The translations under genes and the position numbers were made by a program. Below are positions 34,553-41,000 of a stretch of DNA of 41,000 nucleotides, piece after piece; within the stretch, counting starts at the first letter, position 1; each line of letters opens with the position of its first letter. The stretch is taken from contig CAJQPE010000042.1 of NCBI GenBank assembly GCA_905480125.1, positions 1-41,000 of the forward strand. Reading direction: 5' to 3'. The notes below the pieces were generated by a model that saw only the letters and a list, made by a program, of their open reading frames with translations, was not told the DNA's origin and searched no databases. This DNA is from an uncultured Flavobacteriales bacterium (GTDB taxonomy: Bacteria > Bacteroidota > Bacteroidia > Flavobacteriales_G > NORP312).

Positions 34553-36703
34553 ATGACGTTATTAAAATACGCTGCAATATTTACTTTATTATTTCTTACT
34601 GAAATATCCGTTTCGCAAGACAAAATACTAACATTAGAAGATGCCGTATTAAAAAGACGAACAGAACTGAATCCGCAGACAATTAAAAGACTTCATTGGA
34701 CAGAAAAACCTGGTCAATACTGTTTTTCAGAGAAAGACTCATTTTATACGATGGGTCAAGTTTTATCAAATACGACAAATGAGCTAGTTAGCTTATTAGC
34801 GTTAAAAAAACTGATGAACTTACCTGATAGTTCAAACCTAAAAAGACTCCCTTCAATTTCTTGGATTGGGCCAAATGACTTTTCTTTTTATCATAATGGA
34901 GGGTTATATTTATATGATACAGAAAAGAAAAAAATAGCAAAAGCACTTATTTACAGCCCTAAAGCTGCAAATAAATCGTTTGCTAAAAAAACGCTACAAT
35001 TAGCCTACACAGTTGATGATAACTTATTCGTGTCTAATATCGAGGGAGAACAATTAATTACCCGAGATGGTGGTAATGGTATAGTAAATGGTCAAGCGGT
35101 GCACCGTTACGAATTTGGTATAATGAAAGGTATTTTCTGGTCTACACATGAAAACTATATTGCTTTTTATCGTAAAGATGAATCAATGGTAGCAGATTAT
35201 CCGCTCGTTGATATTTCGACAAAGCCAGCTACGTTAAACTCAATAAAATATCCAATGGCTGGAGAAGTGAGTCACCATGTGACTATTGGGATTTATGACG
35301 TAAAAGCCAAGAAAACTATTTTTCTAAAAACTGGAGAACCCAAAGAACAGTATCTCACAAATATTGCATGGGGACCTAATGAAAAATTCATCTATGTAGC
35401 GGTTTTAAATCGAGATCAAAATCATTTAAAATTTAATAAATATGATGTTATCACTGGTGAACTTATAACTACTCTTTTTGAAGAAAAAGACGAAGAGTAT
35501 GTTCAGCCCTTAAATCCAATGTTTTGGTTAAAAAACAGCAATCAGTTTATTTGGAATAGCAGAAGAGATGGCTATAGGCAACTTTTTTTATATGAAGCTA
35601 ATGGAAAATTACTTCGCAAATTAACCAACACAAATTGGGATGTGAAAGATGTTCTCGGTCAAGATAAATCAGGGAAAAATCTTCTTTTCACTGGAACTGG
35701 TGAGAAAGGTTCTGAAACACACGTTTTTTCTGTAGAATTAAAAACTGGTAAAATAACAAACATCAGCAAAATTGAGGGCACACACAGACTTAAGCTAAGT
35801 CCAGATGGCAACTTTTTAATAGATCAATACTCGAGTTTAATTACGGCCAGCGAAACAAGAATACTTAATACAACAGGAAAAATAGCTAAATCGCTACTTA
35901 ATTCTGAAAACCCTCTTACTGGATATAAAATTGGCAGTAACGAAGTTTTTAGCATTAAAGCAGCCGATAACAAAACTGATTTATTCTGCAGAATGATTAA
36001 ACCGCATGATTTTGATACATTGAAAAAGTATCCAGCACTCGTATATGTTTATAACGGACCGGGAGTTCAGTTAATAACTAATTCATACGTTTCGGGTGCA
36101 CCATTATGGATGCACGAATTTGCAAATCGTGGATATATTGTATTTACAGTTGATGGAAGAGGGTCTAGTAATAGAGGTGAAGAATTTGAGCAAGCTACCT
36201 TCCGAAACCTCGGAAATATTGAAATTGAAGACCAACTAAAAGGTGTTGAATATTTAAAATCGCTTTCATATATTAATTCTGATAAATTGGCAGTTCACGG
36301 ATGGAGTTACGGGGGCTTCATGACGACCAGTTTAATGCTTCGCAGCCCCAACACTTTTAAAGTTGGCGTTGCAGGTGGGCCAGTTATCGACTGGAAATAC
36401 TACGAAATAATGTATACCGAAAGATATATGGATACCCCGCAAACTAATCCTAAAGGATATGAAAAATCTTCCCTACTTAACTACGTAGAAAACCTCGAAG
36501 GAAAACTACTAATGATTCACGGAACCGTTGATGACGTTGTTGTCTGGCAGCATAGTCTCGATTTTGTGGAAACATGTGTTAGTAAAGGTGTGCAAATAGA
36601 TTATTTCATGTACCCTCAGCACCCTCATAATGTTAGAGGAAAAGACAGGGTGCATTTAATGACTAAAGTGCTAGACTACATAGATAAAGAATTAAGCAAA
36701 TGA
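34553..36703 (+). CDS. S9B dipeptidyl peptidase IV
   Basis: The 716-residue exported serine peptidase has a signal peptide (about 1-21, ending ISVSQ), an eight-bladed propeller (about 50-450) and a C-terminal alpha/beta-hydrolase domain. The nucleophile is Ser585 in HGWSYGGFM, the acid Asp660 in HGTVDDVV and the His692 in YPQHPHNV. The double-Glu region of DPP IV that holds the substrate N-terminus is seen as YRKDESMV, with the order adapted. It releases Xaa-Pro or Xaa-Ala dipeptides from peptides outside the inner membrane. The product works in the same direction as the M28 and S46 peptidases in this window. The upstream TAGTTTTA (34527-34534) is close to a -7 box. Confidence 0.93.
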   Translation: MTLLKYAAIFTLLFLTEISVSQDKILTLEDAVLKRRTELNPQTIKRLHWTEKPGQYCFSEKDSFYTMGQVLSNTTNELVSLLALKKLMNLPDSSNLKRLPSISWIGPNDFSFYHNGGLYLYDTEKKKIAKALIYSPKAANKSFAKKTLQLAYTVDDNLFVSNIEGEQLITRDGGNGIVNGQAVHRYEFGIMKGIFWSTHENYIAFYRKDESMVADYPLVDISTKPATLNSIKYPMAGEVSHHVTIGIYDVKAKKTIFLKTGEPKEQYLTNIAWGPNEKFIYVAVLNRDQNHLKFNKYDVITGELITTLFEEKDEEYVQPLNPMFWLKNSNQFIWNSRRDGYRQLFLYEANGKLLRKLTNTNWDVKDVLGQDKSGKNLLFTGTGEKGSETHVFSVELKTGKITNISKIEGTHRLKLSPDGNFLIDQYSSLITASETRILNTTGKIAKSLLNSENPLTGYKIGSNEVFSIKAADNKTDLFCRMIKPHDFDTLKKYPALVYVYNGPGVQLITNSYVSGAPLWMHEFANRGYIVFTVDGRGSSNRGEEFEQATFRNLGNIEIEDQLKGVEYLKSLSYINSDKLAVHGWSYGGFMTTSLMLRSPNTFKVGVAGGPVIDWKYYEIMYTERYMDTPQTNPKGYEKSSLLNYVENLEGKLLMIHGTVDDVVVWQHSLDFVETCVSKGVQIDYFMYPQHPHNVRGKDRVHLMTKVLDYIDKELSK

Positions 36704-36766
36704 AAAATTATTATAAATATTACTTTAACAGACATACAAGACGAAAATTTGAATAAAGTGATTTAA

Positions 36767-37123
36767 ATGTCAATAAAAATTATTATAGCAGAAGATGAAT
36801 TGATAATCGCTAAAGCGAACGCAATAATGTTGACTAAATTAGGATATGAGGTCGAGGTTGTGAAAAATGCTGCTGACGTCATTTCGGCTGTAAAAACTTT
36901 TAACCCTGCTATAATTCTGATGGATATTCACTTCAAAAAAGACCAACCAACCGGAATAGATGCTGCAAAGGAAATAAGAAAAAATAATAATGTGCCTATA
37001 ATTTTCACCTCAGGTAATAACCCAGATGGGATTAAAAAGCTTAGCAATGTGTCGCATCTTACAAAGCCTGTGAATATAGAATTACTTAAACAAAAAATCA
37101 TTGAATACACGTCTGATGTGTAA
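36767..37123 (+). CDS. Stand-alone response regulator receiver domain
   Basis: The 118-residue protein contains only a CheY-like receiver domain. The acidic pair is in IIAEDELI, the phosphoacceptor Asp in ILMDIHF (near residue 51), the switch Thr/Ser in IIFTSGN and the Lys in HLTKPV. It has no output domain, so it may act by protein contact with a histidine kinase or another partner. No kinase gene is adjacent. The upstream gene, DPP IV, ends 63 nt before. The start ATG is the only one that keeps the full first strand. Confidence 0.92.
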   Translation: MSIKIIIAEDELIIAKANAIMLTKLGYEVEVVKNAADVISAVKTFNPAIILMDIHFKKDQPTGIDAAKEIRKNNNVPIIFTSGNNPDGIKKLSNVSHLTKPVNIELLKQKIIEYTSDV

Positions 37124-37174
37124 AACAATGAATTGTTATAAATCAGGGTTTTTCAATGCTACTATTATTTTTAT

Positions 37175-37192
37175 ATCAAAAGAATTTTTGAT
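37175..37192. terminator. AT-rich hairpin between convergent genes
   Basis: ATCAAAA (37175-37181) and TTTTGAT (37186-37192) are perfect 7-bp arms around a 4-nt loop GAAT. It lies between the stop codons of the receiver gene and the convergent small gene. With only one G-C pair per arm it is weak. GCTTAA/TTAAGC at 37226-37239 forms a second small inverted repeat at the stop codon of the minus-strand gene. Confidence 0.35.
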
Positions 37193-37233
37193 TATAAATA
37201 ACTTAAAAAAGGCTGTTTTAAATTGGCTTAACT

Positions 37234-37557
37234 TTAAGCAACACTTTTAATTACTCGATAATCGAACGATTCTAGTTCTAAATATTTGTTCTTATCCCCT
37301 TCTCTCTCTAGCAGCCAATCTAGGTGGAATCCTCCAAAAAATTCTGATTCCACATTGGATTCATACGTGCAAGGCTTTTTCGTTCTTGTGTCCACGTACT
37401 TAAGGGTTACTTTACCCACTCCAGAAATATATAGCCAATCTTTTAATTGTTGTTTATCTAAAAACCGTTTTTGCTTGAATTCTTTTCTATAATCTGCCCA
37501 AGGCAGCTTATCGTTTTCTGTATTATTAAGTACTTTGATGTTAATTTGATTATTCAT
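37234..37557 (-). CDS. Small protein of unknown function under the shared palindromic promoter
   Basis: Starting at MNNQINIKV (37557) gives 107 residues, soluble, with high charge. The text LPWADYRKEFKQKRFLDKQQLKDWLYISGVGKVTLKYVD is partly shown here as DKQQLKDWLYIS and GKVTLKYVDTRTKK, suggesting a helix followed by a strand pair; FFGGFHLDWLLERE lies further on. No family or signal peptide is recognised. The longer start at 37587 falls inside the promoter element and is rejected. The promoter palindrome is shared with the HIRAN-like gene at 5001-5381, so the two may be one regulon. Confidence 0.65.
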   Translation of the reverse strand: MNNQINIKVLNNTENDKLPWADYRKEFKQKRFLDKQQLKDWLYISGVGKVTLKYVDTRTKKPCTYESNVESEFFGGFHLDWLLEREGDKNKYLELESFDYRVIKSVA

Positions 37558-37584
37558 GATAATATTTTTTAAAAGTTTACAAGA

Positions 37585-37620
37585 CAATAATACCTGTGCA
37601 AACCGTAATTTATTTACGGT
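37585..37620 (-). promoter_or_regulatory. Promoter with 19-bp palindromic operator (copy 2)
   Basis: Read on the minus strand, ACCGTAAATAAATTACGGT occupies 37620-37602. Its arms ACCGTAA and TTACGGT are perfect 7-bp complements. After exactly 9 nt comes TATTATTG (37592-37585), close to the -7 box. The start codon at 37557 is 27 nt further on. This copy is more symmetrical than copy 1 at 5406-5441. Confidence 0.65.
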
Positions 37621-37741
37621 TAACTTTTTTGAAAAATAATCACAGTTGTTAAGTTCTCGTTCGTAAGTTTTAATAGCTTTACTATATTAACAAGCACGAA
37701 AAAATTATTAGAGTGGCGCCATTACTAAATAAATCAAAGCA

Positions 37742-38410
37742 ATGAGAAATATATTTATTAGCATAAGCGTAATTTTTATTAACACGGTTTTTGCATTTTC
37801 GCAAAATATTTGTGACTCGATAGAATTTTTTTCAGACACTATATATGTCAATCAATCAACTGACGACTCTATACGGATAAAATTTGATTTCGACTGGGCA
37901 ACGGGTTCTGCAGTAGCATATCCGAGTTATTCAATTTCCCTTAATGATACTTCAAATATCATTTTTGATCAAATTTTCATTGGAACTTTTCTTGGACAAC
38001 AAGATTCTATAGACTTTGAAATAAATTATAAGAATCTAAATATTCCACCTAACTATTTTGTTAATGGCACTTTCGACATTTTTGATCCAAATAGTTCACC
38101 TACTTTAATTTGTCAATTTCCGCTTATTATTATTTTTAAAACGCAAGTTTTTGTTTTAAATAATGAGCATAAAACTGATTTTAAAATTTCACCTAACCCT
38201 TTTAAGAATTCGTTTCGATTTCAATGTAATACTGTAAATATTAAAGAATTTTATATTATTGATTTATTCGGGAATTTGTTAATTGATCTTCCACCAATTT
38301 GTAATCAAAAAATAAATATGGATAATTTTAAAAATGGAACATATGTACTCGTCGCAAAAGATGAATTTGGTCAAATTATTATTGCGGAAAAATTAATAAA
38401 ATGTCAATAA
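37742..38410 (+). CDS. Small T9SS-sorted protein
   Basis: The 222-residue protein has a signal peptide (about 1-21, ending AFSQ). A beta-rich middle (about 22-135) without a recognised family follows. A type A sorting domain from about 143 (FKISPNPFKNSFRF, then FYIIDLFGNLL and NGTYVLVAKDE) completes it. It should be exported by T9SS. Nearly two fifths of the mature protein is the sorting domain. It stands alone between two minus-strand genes. Codon use is more AT-rich than in the neighbours. Confidence 0.8.
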   Translation: MRNIFISISVIFINTVFAFSQNICDSIEFFSDTIYVNQSTDDSIRIKFDFDWATGSAVAYPSYSISLNDTSNIIFDQIFIGTFLGQQDSIDFEINYKNLNIPPNYFVNGTFDIFDPNSSPTLICQFPLIIIFKTQVFVLNNEHKTDFKISPNPFKNSFRFQCNTVNIKEFYIIDLFGNLLIDLPPICNQKINMDNFKNGTYVLVAKDEFGQIIIAEKLIKCQ

Positions 38411-38492
38411 ATAACTTTAATACAAATAAACTCAGCTAGAACTATTAATAAATCAACCAATAGCCTGCTATATCAAATAGAAAACTTAAATT

Positions 38493-41000
38493 CTATTCAC
38501 ACCAATTTTCATAAGTTAATTTAGCCCTTTCAGAACCCATTTCCATAGCCTTTTGCATATCTGAACAACCTTCTTTGGAACCCGTTAGAATGTTTTTAGC
38601 AACTCCCCTATTGTTATAAGCCTGCGAATAATCTGGGTTTATTTCGATTGCTTTTGTGAAATCATGTATTGCATCGCCTAACTTATTTAAATCTGCGTTT
38701 ATTTTTCCTCTGTTGTAATATGCTTCAGCGTATTTCGGGTTAACTTCAATCGCTTGAGATAAAATACTGCGGGCATCTTCTAATTCATTGTTTAGCGCCA
38801 TTACTGTAGCCTGATTGAACAAGTAATTAGCCGTTTCAGAATCTAATTCTACGGCCTTTGAAAAATCAGTTAATGCATTATCTAGATTACCTAAACTAAA
38901 ATATGCTAATCCCCTTCTATTAAATGCTTCTGCGTTGTTTGCATCTTTAACTATCTCACCATTCCAATTAGCAATTTCCTCTTGTATTTTTGATCCTTTT
39001 GTAATAACCTTCATTTCTTTTATAAGGTGACCTGCACCAGCAAATTTATCGATGATAAACAATACGTAATTTATATCAACAACTATGTTTCTGCATCGCT
39101 CTTGGTCAAACATCATATCGCTCATTGTGCTCTCCCAACTTCTATCAAAATTAACGCCTATAAGGTGACCATCTCCATTTAATACAGGACTTCCAGAATT
39201 ACCACCCGTAGTATGGTTAGATGCGGTAAAACAAACTCTAACTTCCCCATTTTGCGAGTAAGGTCCATAGTCTTTGGCATTATATATGTCAACCAATTTT
39301 TTAGGCAAAACATAGTCTGGGTTATTTGGGTCATGCTTTTCAATGACTCCATCTAAAGTGGTATAAAAATCATAAACAACACCATCTCTTGGCTCAGAAC
39401 CCTTAACCTGCCCATAGGCTAACCTCAAAGTACTGTTCGCGTCTGGATAATACTTTTTCTCATTTGGTAGCAAAATTTGTAACCCTTCTACATAATACTT
39501 GCTCAACTGCTCAATATCATTAGCATATTCGGCTTGTCTGGGTTTTACCATTTCATAATAAGCTGTTGCAATAGAGTTCATCACTTGATAACCAACATCC
39601 TTTTTCAAAGCAATAGCAGTAGATTCATTCATGTTATTTAGGATATTAGTACATTTTTCTTGATTCACAAAAGACGTTTTTGAATAAATATAATTGGTAA
39701 ATTTTTTATAGTCCATTTTATATTTACCTTCAAGCAAATCAAAGGCTTTTCCATGAAGGCTTTTATCTACATTTTCATAATAAACTTGAAGCAATTGCGC
39801 GAACAGTTTTTTTTCGGTAGGTAGATGCAGATTTTTAAAGTAATTTTTACTCTTAAGTTTCAATCTAGCAACTGCTTTGTCAACTTCTACTGTGTTCTCA
39901 CTATGAGAAGACAATTGCCCTACAATAGGGCGAAAACCAACAGCAAAATTCATCATATCTGGACCTGAGTAATACATAAACTCTAAGAAATACGCTCGAG
40001 CCATAGAATATTTCTCCTTCTCTTTGTATAGCTTTTCAAGCTTGAAAATTATATCACCATATTTCTCGCTATGCGGTGAACTATTTAAAGCCGCTTCGGT
40101 AAATTTCTTTTCCAAATCTTGTTTAGCTGCAATTGCATTTAACTTATTTAACCCTTTTATTTCTCCCTTAAATCGCTTGTAAGAATTACTTACGCTTTTC
40201 TTTTTATGCGAATACTTTAACTTTACATCAGTATTAATATTCATGTCCGCCTCCAATATGGCAAGTGTTTTATCCCTAAAAGCAATACGCTTAGGGTTAT
40301 GAATGTTAATGACATAGTCTAAAGCAAACGAAGAAAGGTATTCGCTAGTTCTTCCTGGAAAACCATAAACCATAGTAAAATCGCCTTCTTTAATTCCTTC
40401 AATATTTACAGGTAAATAGTGTTTAGGTTGATAAGGAACATTAGTTGGAGAATACTTAGCAGGTTTATTTTCTGCATTAGCATATATTCTGAAGATTGAA
40501 AAATCTCCTGTGTGTCTTGGCCACATCCAGTTGTCTGTATCTCCACCAAATTCACCAATAGATGCTGGCGGAGCACCAACCAAGCGTATGTCTGTAAACG
40601 TTTCAGTGATAAACATATAATATTGATTGCCATAATAAAATGGCTTAACAATAGCTTCATAAGCTGTTCCTTTTATAGATTCTTCGCTTACTTCCTTTAT
40701 ATTGTTTTTAATTATTATATTCCTGTCACGGGGTTTCATGTCATTGTTAACACCATCTAAAACCTCATTAGTTACGTCTTCCATTCTAACAATAAAGGTT
40801 ACGTATAATCCTTCGTTTGGCAGCTCATCTGCTTGATTCATTGCCCAAAAGCCACTGTCGAGATAATTTCTTTCTAAAGTGCTGTGCCCTTGTATTTGGC
40901 CATAACCACAATGATGATTAGTAATAAGTAATCCTTGCCCAGAAATAATTTCGCCGGTACAACCCCCATTAAAATGTACAATTGCATCTTTTAAACTGGA
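38493..41000 (-). CDS. S46 dipeptidyl peptidase (DPP11-like) with C-terminal TPR fusion, 5' truncated by window edge
   Basis: The minus-strand frame is open through base 41000; 835 residues are visible and about 55, including the signal peptide, are missing. The catalytic His is in LLITNHHCGYGQIQGH, the Asp in WPRHTGDFSIFR (codon 40503-40505) and the Ser in TGGNSGSPVL (codon 39195-39197). Eighteen residues after the Ser is Arg (codon 39141-39143, in NFDRSWE), the position that gives DPP11 its Asp/Glu preference; DPP7 has Gly there. The peptidase ends near KVITKGSK, as in normal 710-720-residue members. About 165 further residues form three to four TPRs (AFNRRGLAYFSLGNLDNALT, AYYNRGKINADLNKLGDAIH, AYNNRGVAKN). 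The start usually seen near 40841 is internal. It is a periplasmic or surface peptidase. Confidence 0.92.
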   Translation of the reverse strand, partial: SSLKDAIVHFNGGCTGEIISGQGLLITNHHCGYGQIQGHSTLERNYLDSGFWAMNQADELPNEGLYVTFIVRMEDVTNEVLDGVNNDMKPRDRNIIIKNNIKEVSEESIKGTAYEAIVKPFYYGNQYYMFITETFTDIRLVGAPPASIGEFGGDTDNWMWPRHTGDFSIFRIYANAENKPAKYSPTNVPYQPKHYLPVNIEGIKEGDFTMVYGFPGRTSEYLSSFALDYVINIHNPKRIAFRDKTLAILEADMNINTDVKLKYSHKKKSVSNSYKRFKGEIKGLNKLNAIAAKQDLEKKFTEAALNSSPHSEKYGDIIFKLEKLYKEKEKYSMARAYFLEFMYYSGPDMMNFAVGFRPIVGQLSSHSENTVEVDKAVARLKLKSKNYFKNLHLPTEKKLFAQLLQVYYENVDKSLHGKAFDLLEGKYKMDYKKFTNYIYSKTSFVNQEKCTNILNNMNESTAIALKKDVGYQVMNSIATAYYEMVKPRQAEYANDIEQLSKYYVEGLQILLPNEKKYYPDANSTLRLAYGQVKGSEPRDGVVYDFYTTLDGVIEKHDPNNPDYVLPKKLVDIYNAKDYGPYSQNGEVRVCFTASNHTTGGNSGSPVLNGDGHLIGVNFDRSWESTMSDMMFDQERCRNIVVDINYVLFIIDKFAGAGHLIKEMKVITKGSKIQEEIANWNGEIVKDANNAEAFNRRGLAYFSLGNLDNALTDFSKAVELDSETANYLFNQATVMALNNELEDARSILSQAIEVNPKYAEAYYNRGKINADLNKLGDAIHDFTKAIEINPDYSQAYNNRGVAKNILTGSKEGCSDMQKAMEMGSERAKLTYENWCE

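Noticed and set aside
36767-37123. Phosphorelay system centred on the receiver
   Set aside because: No histidine kinase, Hpt domain or output gene is nearby, so no system can be claimed.

Overview
The window comes from an AT-rich member of the Bacteroidota, most likely a marine Flavobacteriales-type organism. Several independent features support this: type IX secretion (T9SS) C-terminal sorting domains on at least four proteins, FadL- and DUF5723-type beta-barrels, a PorE-like OmpA protein, SprB repeats, an S46 peptidase, DPP IV, a PID-CTERM/exosortase cassette, promoters matching the Bacteroidota -7 box TAnnTTTG, and a lack of clear Shine-Dalgarno sequences. I see no rRNA, tRNA, CRISPR array, insertion sequence or prophage.

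Layout. 1-5.4 kb: the end of a FadL-type porin, a T9SS-exported esterase, a convergent SGNH-fold lipoprotein that has lost its catalytic serine, rlmF, and a small HIRAN-like protein. 5.4-9.1 kb: a WYL regulator, a divergent lysophospholipid acyltransferase/rarA pair and a small membrane protein. 9.2-15.0 kb: a tight four-gene run (lipoprotein, DUF5723-type barrel, T9SS repeat protein, polytopic membrane protein) joined by start/stop overlaps or 1-nt gaps. 15.0-18.6 kb, minus strand: queE, a PorE-like TPR/propeller/OmpA protein and a GT4 glycosyltransferase. 18.7-21.1 kb: trxB and an exported M28 peptidase. 21.2-27.7 kb: a 1722-residue T9SS surface protein followed by a 78-residue PID-CTERM protein, an exosortase and its partner membrane protein. 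27.7-29.2 kb, minus strand: a DUF5819-like protein and an HTTM protein. 29.2-31.8 kb: glyA and fahA, overlapping. 31.9-36.7 kb: a DUF349 repeat protein, a SlyD-like FKBP and DPP IV. 36.8-41 kb: a lone receiver domain, a small unknown protein, a small T9SS protein and an S46 peptidase fused to TPRs and cut by the window edge.

Much of the content serves the cell envelope and extracellular proteolysis. T9SS cargo, a possible T9SS peptidoglycan anchor, a dedicated exosortase with an adjacent mini-substrate, and three exported peptidases (M28, S9, S46) fit a peptide-scavenging, surface-decorated lifestyle. Housekeeping genes (rlmF, rarA, queE, trxB, glyA, fahA) are interspersed.

The two most unusual observations are: (1) a near-identical 19-bp palindrome, followed after exactly 9 nt by TATYATTG, in the promoters of two unrelated small genes 32 kb apart, one of them next to the WYL regulator; and (2) the exosortase cassette, whose PID-CTERM protein is almost nothing but sorting signals.
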